The notes: generated by a model from the sequence alone, not told the origin. Positions 45,166-60,540 are shown, counted from the first letter of the stretch. The stretch is 64,000 nucleotides of DNA from Methanobacterium petrolearium (GCF_017873625.1 NZ_JAGGKL010000001.1:273001-337000), one strand, 5' to 3'. Numbers and translations are program-made.

Positions 45166-45486
45166 TTAATCCCTCTCGGCTACAATGTCATTTATCCAGG
45201 ATATGGCTGCTGCTATGTTGGGAAAACCGATGGTGCTGGTGAGCAAGAGCACGGTTTGATAAACTTCTTCTTCAGATGCTCCATTTTGAAAAGCCCTTCT
45301 TGCGTGGCTGTGAACACCTCCTTCAGATCTGATGGCGGCTGATGCGGCCAATTGTATGAGTTGGGTGGTTTTTTCATCAAGAGGCCCTGAATTTCGAACA
45401 GCTTCACCTAAATTACTCAGTGCGTCACTATATTCTGGAAATTTCTCTTTTATACTCATGTAATGTTTGGGCATTTTTTTGGACAT
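45166..45486 (-). CDS. Carboxymuconolactone decarboxylase (AhpD-like) family protein
   Basis: A 106-residue all-helical protein from the ATG at 45486, with AGGAGGTT 5 bases upstream. DEKTTQLIQLAASAAIRSEGGVHSHARRAFQNGASEEEVYQ is the CMD signature. The CxxC peroxidase pair of AhpD is absent: the equivalent positions read GVHSH, so thiol peroxidase activity is unlikely. It is divergent from the formate dehydrogenase operon. Role unknown. Confidence 0.9.
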   Translation of the reverse strand: MSKKMPKHYMSIKEKFPEYSDALSNLGEAVRNSGPLDEKTTQLIQLAASAAIRSEGGVHSHARRAFQNGASEEEVYQTVLLLTSTIGFPNIAAAISWINDIVAERD

Positions 45487-45492
45487 ATCCAA

Positions 45493-45904
45493 CCTCCTAA
45501 ACTTAATCCTGATACACCAGTATATAAGTTGAAGCAGATATATTTTACCATATTTGCTAACTTAAAACCTAAAATCATAGTAGATAACTTTAAAATACAT
45601 TTTATAAAGGTTGATGAACTAACAGGCCAAGCAACGCTGTTATTCTTCTTATTAATATTCCTTTATATTATAAAATGATAAATAATTAGAGAAGGTAAGT
45701 ATCAGATTAAATTATCACAAGTTCTATTTCAATAACAAGTTCGTTTCAATATATTAAAGTTGGATCTTGAAAGATCTATAAAAATGATAACAGTATTATT
45801 GGTGGCGGCCATTGGCTTTTTTAAGTAATAAGTGGCCTGAACTGGCAATGATTTGATAAACCATCATTATAATGAATTTAACTGTAAATAGGAGTAAATA
45901 ACAT
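45493..45904. promoter_or_regulatory. Promoter region of the NuoF-like/FdhA operon
   Basis: No gene is supported. A TATA box CTATAAAAATG at about 45776-45786 would place transcription start near 45806, inside a 9-base inverted repeat TGGCGGCCA (45803-45811). The resulting leader is about 100 bases, ending with GGAGT nine bases before the ATG at 45905. An AGATCT sits just before the TATA box. Confidence 0.45.
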
Positions 45905-47776
45905 ATGGATTTCGATAAACAGGTTCAAATAGCCGAAAAAGAATTGAAAGGACTTTATGAGAGTGAAAAACCCGTAGTACTGGTTGGTTCGGCTACTTGT
46001 GGTAATTCAGCCGGAGCTGAAGAAATAAGGTCTGTAATTCAAGAAGAATGCATAAAAAATGATATTGACTGCAAAATAGTTCAAGTGGGTTGTATAGGGC
46101 TCTGCTATGCAGAACCAATCATCACCATCATCAAACCAGACAATCCTCAGATTTTTTATGGAAATCTCACCCCTAAAATTGCAAGGGAACTGGTGAACGC
46201 ATACATTGATGGAGATGATCCACTGGCAAAATATGCACTGGGTACTACTGGTGAAGGTAAACTAGAGAATATCCCACACCTGTTTGATCTTCCTGTTTTA
46301 AAACCACAGGTCAGGCGAATACTCCGTAACTGTGGGTTGATTGACCCCTACAATATTAATCATTACTTGGCTAAAGGAGGATACAGTGGATTGAACGAAG
46401 CCCTCCAAATGGAACCAGAAGAAATAATTGAAAAAGTTAAAAAATCAGGGTTGAGGGGAAGAGGAGGAGCAGGTTTTCCCACTGGGATGAAATGGGAGTT
46501 ATGCCGAAATGAAGAATCACAAACCAAATACCTCATTTGCAACGCTGACGAAGGAGATCCAGGAGCATTTATGAACCGTTCCCTCCTGGAAAGCGATCCC
46601 CACTCAATATTAGAAGGAATAATTATTGCTGCTTACGCTATCGGGGTTCATGAGGGTTACATATATTGTAGAGCAGAATATCCCCTGGCATTGAAAACAT
46701 TGAAACATGCCATCTCCCAGATGATGGAACACGGGCTTCTCGGGGAGAACATTCTTGATTCTGGATTTGATTTTAACTTGAAAATAAAAGAAGGGGCAGG
46801 AGCATTTGTTTGTGGGGAAGAAACAGCTTTAATTGCATCTATAGAGGGCAAAAGAGGCACTCCACGTACTCGGCCGCCATTCCCAACCACCTCTGGTTTA
46901 TGGGGTAAACCCACCGTAATCAACAATGTGGAGACCATGGCTGGGGTGGCCCTGATCATGCAGAAGGGCCCGGGAAAATTCAGTGAAGTTGGATCAGAAG
47001 ACAGCAAAGGTACAAAAACCTTCGCCCTGGTGGGTGATGTTCACCACACTGGATTAATAGAAGTTCCACTGGGAACAACTCTCAGAGAAGTCATATTCGA
47101 TATTGGTGGTGGAGTTACTGGTGGTAAAAAGTTTAAAGCAGTTCAGGTGGGAGGACCCTCTGGAGGATGTATTCCCAAAGATTTCGTGGACACTCGTATA
47201 GATTACAGTTCATTAAACGTGGCAGGGGCCATAATGGGTTCTGGTGGAATGGTCATTATGGATGAAGATTCCTGCATGGTGGACGTTGCCCAATATTTCC
47301 TGAAATTCACCCAGAACGAATCATGCGGTAAATGTGTTCCCTGCAGACTGGGAACCAAACAGATGTTAGACATATTAACAGACATAACTGAGGGAAAAGG
47401 CCGATCGGACGATCTGGATCTTCTAAAAGATCTGGCTGAAGCAATTAAGGCAGCTTCACTGTGTGGTCTTGGTCAGGGGGCTCCTAATCCAGTACTGACT
47501 ACTTTAAGATATTTTATGCCGGAATATGAGGCTCATATTAACGACAAGATCTGTCCAGCCAGACACTGCAAAGAACTAATTTCCTACGTTATAATGCCTG
47601 AAAAATGCACTGGATGTCGATTATGTTACAAATCATGCCCTGCAGAGGCTATAACTGGAGAAAAAAAAGAGCCACATGTGATAAATCAGGAAAAATGCAT
47701 CAAATGTGGTACCTGTATGGAATTATGCCAGGGGAAATACGATTCAATTAAACGTGTATCCCCGCCCATAATATGA
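45905..47776 (+). CDS. NuoF-like NAD(P)H-binding flavoprotein subunit of formate dehydrogenase
   Basis: A 623-residue iron-sulfur flavoprotein. Residues 1-110 form a thioredoxin-like ferredoxin domain (C32, then C63 and C67 in VGCIGLC). The NADH/FMN site GRGGAGFPTG is at 185-194, with GEETALIASIEGKRGTPR downstream. The [4Fe-4S] motif ESCGKCVPCRLG lies near 473 with a later Cys in SLCGLGQG. A C-terminal 2[4Fe-4S] ferredoxin (CTGCRLCYKSCP, CIKCGTCMELC) completes it. This is the HymB/HydB/FdsB type that hands electrons to or from NAD(P). It pairs with the FdhA downstream. No separate NuoE-like subunit is present. GGAGT precedes the ATG. Confidence 0.93.
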   Translation: MDFDKQVQIAEKELKGLYESEKPVVLVGSATCGNSAGAEEIRSVIQEECIKNDIDCKIVQVGCIGLCYAEPIITIIKPDNPQIFYGNLTPKIARELVNAYIDGDDPLAKYALGTTGEGKLENIPHLFDLPVLKPQVRRILRNCGLIDPYNINHYLAKGGYSGLNEALQMEPEEIIEKVKKSGLRGRGGAGFPTGMKWELCRNEESQTKYLICNADEGDPGAFMNRSLLESDPHSILEGIIIAAYAIGVHEGYIYCRAEYPLALKTLKHAISQMMEHGLLGENILDSGFDFNLKIKEGAGAFVCGEETALIASIEGKRGTPRTRPPFPTTSGLWGKPTVINNVETMAGVALIMQKGPGKFSEVGSEDSKGTKTFALVGDVHHTGLIEVPLGTTLREVIFDIGGGVTGGKKFKAVQVGGPSGGCIPKDFVDTRIDYSSLNVAGAIMGSGGMVIMDEDSCMVDVAQYFLKFTQNESCGKCVPCRLGTKQMLDILTDITEGKGRSDDLDLLKDLAEAIKAASLCGLGQGAPNPVLTTLRYFMPEYEAHINDKICPARHCKELISYVIMPEKCTGCRLCYKSCPAEAITGEKKEPHVINQEKCIKCGTCMELCQGKYDSIKRVSPPII

Positions 47777-48000
47777 ATTGTTTAATCCTGTAACAAACCA
47801 GTTAAATTAGTTTAATTCGGTAAAAAAAATCGAGTTAATCAGGTAATAACCAATTAAATTGTGTGATACAATATAAAAAAAGAATTTGCCCTTAAATGTA
47901 GATTAAAATAAAATAAGCGAATTTGCATTGAATATAGATTTGAATATAGATTATATGAATATAGATTATAGATATTAACAATGATTTAGAGGTCGTTTTT
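47777..48000 (+). repeat. Intergenic leader with three TGAATATAGATT repeats
   Basis: The 224-base spacer between the NuoF-like gene and fdhA contains TGAATATAGATT at 47929-47940, 47941-47952 and 47956-47967. It then reads into ATAGATATT and a GAGGTCG ribosome binding site before fdhA. Poly-A and AT-rich runs precede the repeats. They could bind a regulator or mark an internal promoter. Confidence 0.65.
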
Positions 48001-50679
48001 ATGGATGAAATAAAATTCACCATGGATGGGTTACAATTAAAAGCCCAGAAGGGAGATACCATTCTCCAGGCTGCTACTCGAAACGGTATTTACATCCCCC
48101 ATCTATGTTACCACCCTGATCTGGAGCCCATGGGTGCTTGCAGGTTATGTTTAGTTGAAAATGCCGAAGGACGTCTGGTCACATCCTGTGAAACACAGGT
48201 GGAGGAGGGAATGGAAATATCCACCACCAGTAAACGGGTTGAAAATTCCAGGCAGATGGTGGCACGGCTTTTAATTGCCAACCATGAAGTGGAATGTTTA
48301 ACCTGTGCCCAGAACAACCAGTGTAAATTACAAGAAATAGCATCTTTTTTTGGGATTGAACTTGATGATATCAGTGATCTGAGGCCATCACTCCTGGAAA
48401 TTCCTCCTGATGAATCAAACCCATTTTTTACACGGGATTTGAAAAAATGTGTCCTCTGTGGGATATGTGTCCGAACCTGCCGGGATCGCCTGGGGGTTAG
48501 TGCCATAGACTTCGGTTTCCGAGGATACGAAACCAGAATAACCACCCCCATGGACAGACCAATCCTGGAATCAAGCTGTGTCTCCTGCGGAGAATGCGTG
48601 GAAGCCTGCCCAGTGGGGGCCCTGGTTCCCAAAGAAACCTTGAAACCAACCAGAGAAGTTAAAACCACCTGCACCTACTGTGCGGTGGGGTGTGGCTTAT
48701 ATTTGGGTGTGAGGGGAGAAAAAATCGTAAGTGTCAGAGGAGACAGAGACCATCCCTTAAGCCAGGGAAACCTATGTGTAAAGGGCAGATATGGATTCAA
48801 ATTCATTAACCATCCAGACAGACTGATTAAACCCCTTATAAAAAAGGAGGGACAGTTCGTGGAATGTGAATGGGACGAAGCAATGGAATTTGCAGCCCAA
48901 AAACTTTCCCAGTATAAAGATGATTCATTTGCAGCCATATCATCAGCTCGATGCACCAACGAGGATAACTACGTTTTACAAAAGTTCACCAGACTGGCCA
49001 TGGGCACCAACAACGTTGACAACTCGGCCCGTTCATGTCACGCCCCATCCGTAGCAGGATTGGCCCGGAGTCTTGGAAGCGGAGCCATGAGCAACTCTTT
49101 AACCGAAATACCCAACGCTAAATGCCTTTTTTTCATAGGAACCAATCCTACGGACAGTTACCCCGTTTTGAGCATGAGAATAATGGATGCAGTTAGAAAT
49201 GGGGCTAAAATCATCATAGCTGATCCTCGAAACATAGATCTGTCTCGCCATGCAGACATAACCATTCAACACAATCCTGGAACAGATGTAGCTCTTATAA
49301 TGGGTATGATACGGGTTATTATAGATGAAAAACTCCTGGATGATGAATTTATTCAGGAAAGGTGTGAGGATTTTGATGCTCTATCCGAATCTCTGGAAGA
49401 ATTCGACCTGGAAACTGTGGAAGAAATAACCGGGGTCAAACCTGATAAGATCGAGGAAGCAGCACGTTTGTACGCTACCACAGAACCTGCCGCTATATTT
49501 TATTCTCTGGGAATAACTGAACATTCTCATGGGACGGATAATGTGTTTGCCCTTTCAAACCTGGCTTTGGTAACTGGTAACTTTGGTAAACCCTACTCTG
49601 GGGTTAATCCCATCAGGGGACAGAACAATGTTCAGGGGTCATGTGATATGGGATGTTTACCTGATTCATATCCTGGTTACCAGAAAGTGGAGAATCCTGA
49701 TGTTCAGGAAAAATTTGAAAAAGCATGGAACTCCAAACTCAGTCCCAAAACTGGGTTGAAGATGCCAGAAATGATGGAAGCCGCCAGAGATGGTCAAGTG
49801 AAGGCTATGTATATTATGGGTGAGAACCCGGTTTTATCGGAACCAGACTGCTCCAACATCTGCCATGCTCTGGAAGCAACTGATTTTTTAATTGTACAGG
49901 ATCTGTTCATGACTGAAACAGCACTTAAGGCGGATTTGATCTTGCCAGGAGCTTCTTATGCAGAAAAAGATGGTACTTTTGCCAATGCTGACCGGAGAGT
50001 GCAGCGGGTGCGGCAGTCCATAAGGCCTGTGGGTGATTCCAAGCCAGACTGGCAGATAATCTCAAAACTGGCTCAGAAAATGGGAGTAGATGGCTTTGAT
50101 TATGCAAGTTCAGAGGATGTTGCCGCTGAAATTGCAAGTCTTGCTCCGATATATGGGGGAATGTACTACTCCTGCCTGGAAGAAGACAGCAAACAATGGC
50201 CCTGTTACCATGAAAAACATGAAGGAACACCCGTCCTCTATGAAAAAGAGTTTTCCACTGAAAACGGAAAAGCAAAATTCATCCCACTTACTTACCGGCC
50301 ACCAGCGGAATTACCTGATGAAGAATATCCTTTGGTTCTTACTACAGGTCGCAGAATCTTCCATTATCACACCAGCACCATGACCGGTGCCACAGAAGGA
50401 TTGAAGGAACTTTATGATCACGATCCTGTGGAGATGAGCCCTGAAGATGCCAAAAGAATTGGTTTAACAGATGGGGACTGGGTGTGGGTGATATCTCGCC
50501 GGGGGAAAATAAAATCTCAAGTGGAAGTAACGGAAAGATCACCGGCAGGTCTGGTGTTCATGGCATTCCACTCACGGGAAACAAAAACCAATCTGATAAC
50601 CAGCCCAGCCTGCGATCCAGTTACTAAAACTCCTGAATTCAAGTACTGTGCAGTTAAAATTGAGAAATGCAAGGAATGA
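48001..50679 (+). CDS. fdhA: Formate dehydrogenase catalytic subunit with NuoG-type iron-sulfur modules
   Basis: An 892-residue molybdo- or tungstoenzyme that oxidises formate or reduces CO2. In order: [2Fe-2S] (C36, C47, C50, C63), His/Cys cluster (H95, C99, C102, C108), two [4Fe-4S] (C150-C160 and C193-C203), the MopB [4Fe-4S] (C224, C227, C231, C259), then the bis-MGD domains. The metal ligand is C346 in RSCHAPSV; the Cys-His pair and following Ser match formate dehydrogenases, with Cys instead of selenocysteine. The N-terminal NuoG-like part docks to a NuoF-like subunit. Together with the preceding gene it forms a pyridine-nucleotide-linked enzyme, unlike the F420-dependent FdhAB common in methanogens. 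Confidence 0.95.
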   Translation: MDEIKFTMDGLQLKAQKGDTILQAATRNGIYIPHLCYHPDLEPMGACRLCLVENAEGRLVTSCETQVEEGMEISTTSKRVENSRQMVARLLIANHEVECLTCAQNNQCKLQEIASFFGIELDDISDLRPSLLEIPPDESNPFFTRDLKKCVLCGICVRTCRDRLGVSAIDFGFRGYETRITTPMDRPILESSCVSCGECVEACPVGALVPKETLKPTREVKTTCTYCAVGCGLYLGVRGEKIVSVRGDRDHPLSQGNLCVKGRYGFKFINHPDRLIKPLIKKEGQFVECEWDEAMEFAAQKLSQYKDDSFAAISSARCTNEDNYVLQKFTRLAMGTNNVDNSARSCHAPSVAGLARSLGSGAMSNSLTEIPNAKCLFFIGTNPTDSYPVLSMRIMDAVRNGAKIIIADPRNIDLSRHADITIQHNPGTDVALIMGMIRVIIDEKLLDDEFIQERCEDFDALSESLEEFDLETVEEITGVKPDKIEEAARLYATTEPAAIFYSLGITEHSHGTDNVFALSNLALVTGNFGKPYSGVNPIRGQNNVQGSCDMGCLPDSYPGYQKVENPDVQEKFEKAWNSKLSPKTGLKMPEMMEAARDGQVKAMYIMGENPVLSEPDCSNICHALEATDFLIVQDLFMTETALKADLILPGASYAEKDGTFANADRRVQRVRQSIRPVGDSKPDWQIISKLAQKMGVDGFDYASSEDVAAEIASLAPIYGGMYYSCLEEDSKQWPCYHEKHEGTPVLYEKEFSTENGKAKFIPLTYRPPAELPDEEYPLVLTTGRRIFHYHTSTMTGATEGLKELYDHDPVEMSPEDAKRIGLTDGDWVWVISRRGKIKSQVEVTERSPAGLVFMAFHSRETKTNLITSPACDPVTKTPEFKYCAVKIEKCKE

Positions 50680-50715
50680 GTAGAATCAGACATGAATTGG
50701 ATATCAGACATGATT

Positions 50716-50758
50716 GGATGTACTATCCTGCATGAATTGGATACAACATCCTTTTTTT
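50716..50758 (+). terminator. Hairpin and T-run after fdhA
   Basis: An outer stem GGATGT/ACATCC and an inner stem TATCC/GGATA, separated by a 2x2 internal loop, give eleven pairs around a 10-base loop. Seven T follow directly. It looks like an intrinsic terminator. The region also has direct repeats of CATGAATTGGATA at 50691 and 50731. Confidence 0.6.
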
Positions 50759-50793
50759 AAACATTTTTTTAAAGTTAAAGGCTAATTAAAAAA

Positions 50794-51726
50794 TTAACAG
50801 CCACCATAGTAAGGTTCTCTGTTGTTAATTGCTTCTATGAATAGGTTTTCCATAGTTTCATCAGAAGCCCCCTTCCTCATGGGTTCAATCAGATCTACCA
50901 GGTTGTCATTTCTAAGTAAACAGGGTTTAAGCTTCCCATCAGGGGTTATCCTGAGTCTGGTGCAGTTTTTGCAGAATTCGGTGTTGTCCATGGGTCTGAC
51001 CACTTCTATTTCTCCCCCTTCAAGGAAGTATTTCTTCCTATCCTGCATGAAGGGGCGGGTTTTGATGTCAGTGGCTTTTTTGTTAAGCTCCTCTTCTATG
51101 ATACCAATGTCGTAGTAATAATCATCGAAGAAATCAGAATCAGGACAACTTTCAGCTTTTAGAAGTTCGATGATCTGTAGAATAGCTCCGTTCTTTTTGC
51201 AGAACTGGAACATATCCCATATTTCATCATGGTTCAGTCCCTTCATAACCACCATGTTCACCTTAACTGGATACAGTCCAACCTCTACAGCCTTCTTGAT
51301 CCCATTTTTCACTGAGTCAATGTAGTTACTTTTGGTTATGAAACGGTAAGTCTGGGGGTTCAGAGTGTCAAAACTCACATTAACCCTATTTAACCCTACA
51401 TTTTTAAGTGAAAGTGCATATTTCTCCAGTAATATGCCGTTAGTGGTTAGAGAAACATCTTGAAATCCCAGAGAGGATATTTTACTTACAATATCAACAA
51501 TGTCATCTCTTATGAGGGGTTCCCCTCCTGATAATCGGATTTTTCTTATTCCAATGTTTTTGGATATTATGGAAATTCTTTCTATTTCCTGGGGAGTCAT
51601 CTCATATTCCTGGGGGATAATACCATCATGGTGGCAGTAAAAGCAGCGGATGTTACAACGGTTGGTTATAGATATGCGCAGGGAAATAATGGGCCTTTGG
51701 AAATTGTCAGTCTTAAAATTATTCAT
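50794..51726 (-). CDS. moaA: GTP 3',8-cyclase MoaA
   Basis: First enzyme of molybdopterin biosynthesis, a radical SAM protein of 310 residues. The SAM cluster motif is C24-x3-C28-x2-C31 (CNIRCFYC). The second cluster lies in EFCKNCTRLRITPDGKLKPC, and the C-terminus carries a Gly-Gly pair (YYGGC). SGGEPLIRDDI and the substrate-binding stretch are present. It is convergent with fdhA and upstream of nothing else in its strand, while mobB lies 72 bases 5' of it. It serves the Mo/W enzymes nearby. Confidence 0.96.
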   Translation of the reverse strand: MNNFKTDNFQRPIISLRISITNRCNIRCFYCHHDGIIPQEYEMTPQEIERISIISKNIGIRKIRLSGGEPLIRDDIVDIVSKISSLGFQDVSLTTNGILLEKYALSLKNVGLNRVNVSFDTLNPQTYRFITKSNYIDSVKNGIKKAVEVGLYPVKVNMVVMKGLNHDEIWDMFQFCKKNGAILQIIELLKAESCPDSDFFDDYYYDIGIIEEELNKKATDIKTRPFMQDRKKYFLEGGEIEVVRPMDNTEFCKNCTRLRITPDGKLKPCLLRNDNLVDLIEPMRKGASDETMENLFIEAINNREPYYGGC

Positions 51727-51798
51727 AGCAGGTCAACCATTTAGTCTAATTATAATTCAAATCGTGAATATTCAGAATATGAAAGTTTAAAGTCATTT

Positions 51799-52518
51799 TT
51801 AGTCTTCAAAATTCCTGATCCATAATTCTATTTTTTCTGGAGGAAGGTTTCCTTCATTATCTTCAATTTCATCTGTTTTAAGGGTACTAATCATTCCCAT
51901 TATACTTTTTTTAATGAAATCCTGTACAAAAGGGTTCAGAGGGATCTTTTTATCACCAATATAGAGTTCTACTTCCATCAATTTCCTCATTTTACAGGAT
52001 TTTCCTGATGTTTTTCCCTGTACAATGGCTTTAGCCATCTCCAGACAGTTTTCAAAACCACACTCTCCACAATCCGATCCAGGGATAACTCCGTAGGTTC
52101 TTTCTTCCACTAAATCAACCAGGGAAACAATTTTTTCTGGTTTTATTTTGAAAACATCGACGTTGGCAATGGTAAAATCATCTTTAACAGGGGTGGTTGA
52201 AATTTTGGGATAATTAGAGAATTTAAAACCTTCAATCACAACGTAATCAAGTTTTCGGGTGTTTCCCATTATTTTCAGTATTGTTTCCAAGGGAAGTTGT
52301 TCATTGGTAATGAAGAAGGTACTCTCCCCAGAACCCACCACTATCTCGGCTCCGGCTTTTTGGTGTTTCCAAGTGTCTTTACCTTCCAGATCAAAGTCAT
52401 GATGGGTGTGTTTAATTGTACCTACTTTATAACCTCGGTTTACCAGTTCCTTAACTATCATGGTGACTAGAGTTGTTTTTCCAGTGTTTTTTGTTCCTGC
52501 CACGGTTAATATCTTCAT
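51799..52518 (-). CDS. mobB: Molybdopterin-guanine dinucleotide biosynthesis protein MobB with a C-terminal FeS domain
   Basis: A 239-residue GTPase-like protein. The P-loop GTKNTGKTT is at 8-16, then GTIKHTHHDFDLEGKDTW, typical of MobB. Residues 150-175 add C150-x2-C153-x4-C158-x16-C175, the four-Cys pattern of the Fes domain found in RnfB and the CODH corrinoid protein. MobB is thought to bind GTP for MobA during cofactor guanylation; the FeS addition suggests redox control or cluster-linked metal insertion, which is inference. AAGGTGCAATC precedes the ATG. It probably forms an operon with moaA. Confidence 0.93.
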   Translation of the reverse strand: MKILTVAGTKNTGKTTLVTMIVKELVNRGYKVGTIKHTHHDFDLEGKDTWKHQKAGAEIVVGSGESTFFITNEQLPLETILKIMGNTRKLDYVVIEGFKFSNYPKISTTPVKDDFTIANVDVFKIKPEKIVSLVDLVEERTYGVIPGSDCGECGFENCLEMAKAIVQGKTSGKSCKMRKLMEVELYIGDKKIPLNPFVQDFIKKSIMGMISTLKTDEIEDNEGNLPPEKIELWIRNFED

Positions 52519-52701
52519 GATTGCACCTTTTTGGATTAGAATGAATGAATGTTTAGTTTAAAAGATGGGGATCTATATTTTTTGATCCATAGTTAACATT
52601 TATCAGTTTTGATTTTTTATGCTTGATAAATTGTAAGGTAATATGGAAAAAATAAAAAGAGTTAGTTAGCTAAAAAAATTAGGTTTATCCTATTATATTC
52701 A

Positions 52702-53394
52702 TTATATTTTTACCATGGCAACTGCTGCTGCTTTAAATCCTACAAAAATATTTTTTCCAAGGGTTAAATCTAGTTGTTCTCTGGCATATTCAGTAATGTC
52801 CACGAAAAGACTGGTTTTGCCTAGTTCCACGGTTAACCTTACCAAGTTGTTTTTCAATTCCATGCCGGTGATCTTGCCTTCAAAAATGTTGCGAACACTT
52901 GATTCTTGTGGTTCTAACATTACAAATATATCATCGGGACTTATCAAAGCCAAAACTTTGTCTCCTATGTTAAAATTGCCTCTTACTGGGAGGATGACTT
53001 TATTCCCATTTAAATAAATGTTGGCAATTTTATTTTCTGAATCGATTTCTGCTATTTCTCCTTCAATCTCATTAACATCAGCATGCATCTTAAGAATACT
53101 ATCTACTTTGCGGTATTCCCTTAATATTTTCCTACCTTCATCTGTTAATGTACTTCCGCCACCGCCGCCTTTTCCTCCTCTTTTTGTCGAGACAATGGTT
53201 TTATTAATGTCGTTTTCAAGATTTTCAATGTATTTAAGGGCGCTGCGATAGGGGATGTGGGAGTGTTTTGAAGCCTGGGTTATGGAGCCACATTCATCTA
53301 TATACTTTAGGAGATTGAATTTCTTTTTGTTTAGCAATATTATTTTTTCATCCAGTTTTAATCGGTATTGTGGTCCCTCTTTTGTACTATCCAT
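52702..53394 (-). CDS. ModE-type molybdate/tungstate-responsive regulator
   Basis: About 230 residues from the ATG at 53394, which has GGGTG upstream; a frame extends to 53412. N-terminal ModE winged helix: LLKYIDECGSITQASKHSHIPYRSALKYIENLEN, then the flexible KRGGKGGGGGSTLT wing and TDEGRKILREY. C-terminal TOBE/Mop domain: SSVRNIFEGKITGMELKNNLVRLTVELGKTSLFVDIT. The last part, NIFVGFKAAAVAMVK, closes a molbindin fold. It should bind molybdate or tungstate and control Mo/W genes. It lies between mobB and the fwd operon. Confidence 0.93.
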   Translation of the reverse strand: MDSTKEGPQYRLKLDEKIILLNKKKFNLLKYIDECGSITQASKHSHIPYRSALKYIENLENDINKTIVSTKRGGKGGGGGSTLTDEGRKILREYRKVDSILKMHADVNEIEGEIAEIDSENKIANIYLNGNKVILPVRGNFNIGDKVLALISPDDIFVMLEPQESSVRNIFEGKITGMELKNNLVRLTVELGKTSLFVDITEYAREQLDLTLGKNIFVGFKAAAVAMVKI

Positions 53395-53412
53395 ATTTAC
53401 GCACCCTAACAT

Positions 53413-55056
<1,644 letters not shown>

Positions 55057-55074
55057 AATTTTAGGTGATAAATT

Positions 55075-55312
<238 letters not shown>

Positions 55313-55315
55313 AAC

Positions 55316-58935
<3,620 letters not shown>

Positions 58936-58949
58936 AGGGGGTATTAAGA

Positions 58950-59759
<810 letters not shown>

Positions 59760-59879
59760 TCTCTGTTTTATCCATTTTTTTTATTTTTAGGCTTTTTCAA
59801 TAAATTAAATTCAAATTTTTCAAAAAAAACCCAAATTTTTTTAAACATGACTGCGATATCAATGTGATATGTGATTATC

Positions 59880-60173
59880 ATGGAAGAAGAAATATTTCTA
59901 AAACCCGATGAAACTATAGAATATCTCAAAGACAACGTCCAAATGCACGATATTCTCGAAATTTCTTATAACCGTATTTATGCTCCTGGAGAGGTCTTAG
60001 GACTCGAAATGGAGGAAGAACACGGTGAGGAATTTCTTCAGGTCACTTTGCACCTAACTGGAGAACTGATCAACCAGACAGTGAAAATCAACATGCATGC
60101 CATTAAAGATGACCTTATTGAAATAATACATACTCAGGGTGACGCATCTAAGGTCATCGTGGTGGAAGATTAA
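59880..60173 (+). CDS. Small conserved protein, paralogue 1 (DUF2097-like)
   Basis: A 97-residue acidic protein from the ATG at 59880; a GTG at 59871 is possible. It is clearly paralogous to the next gene: both have (E)TIEYLKDNV, ISYNRIYAPGEVLGLE, a strand pair VTLHLTGELINQTVKI and IKDDLIEIIH. I remember this as DUF2097, known only in methanogens. No catalytic residues stand out. Placement just after the fwd operon suggests a link to that enzyme or its metal, which is inference. Confidence 0.82.
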   Translation: MEEEIFLKPDETIEYLKDNVQMHDILEISYNRIYAPGEVLGLEMEEEHGEEFLQVTLHLTGELINQTVKINMHAIKDDLIEIIHTQGDASKVIVVED

Positions 60174-60222
60174 AAAGAGGAAGTTTAATTAAAATTAATA
60201 AATGTATCCTTGGGGTGTTATA

Positions 60223-60540
60223 ATGGTAAAAAACCTGACTATGGATTGTGAAGAAGCTATTGAATACGTCAAACAGAACGTAAAACCCTATGATAAAGTG
60301 GAAATGTCTTACAATCGGGTTTTCACTCCAGGAGAGGTCATAAATGTGGAAACCTGCGTACTCAAAGGTGGAAGAAAGAGTTGTACCGTGGCAGTTCATC
60401 TTGATGGAGATACTATACACAGCACTGTAGATATTGACCTTGAAAAAATAAAATATGATTTAATTGAGGTCAGACACTGCCCCAAAGAGGGTGAAGAGAC
60501 CATGATCGTCATTGACACCTGTGAAGAAGAATTAGAATGA
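60223..60540 (+). CDS. Small conserved protein, paralogue 2 (DUF2097-like)
   Basis: A 105-residue paralogue of the preceding gene. GGGGTGTT five bases before the ATG at 60223 sets the start; a longer frame begins at 60202. It has EAIEYVKQNVKPYDKVEMSYNRVFTPGEVINVE and IKYDLIEVRHCPKEGEETMIVIDTC. Unlike its partner it contains four Cys (in CEEAIEY, ETCVLKGGRKSC and the C-terminal region), which could bind metal. It lies 49 bases after paralogue 1, so the two are co-transcribed. Confidence 0.82.
   Translation: MVKNLTMDCEEAIEYVKQNVKPYDKVEMSYNRVFTPGEVINVETCVLKGGRKSCTVAVHLDGDTIHSTVDIDLEKIKYDLIEVRHCPKEGEETMIVIDTCEEELE

Noticed and set aside
45463..45678. 71-codon plus-strand frame
   Set aside because: It overlaps the start and upstream region of the CMD gene on the other strand, has poor composition and no ribosome binding site.
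48001..50679. Selenocysteine in FdhA or in FwdB
   Set aside because: The metal-ligand codons read TGT (Cys) in RSCHAPS and ATICHGPS, with no in-frame TGA.
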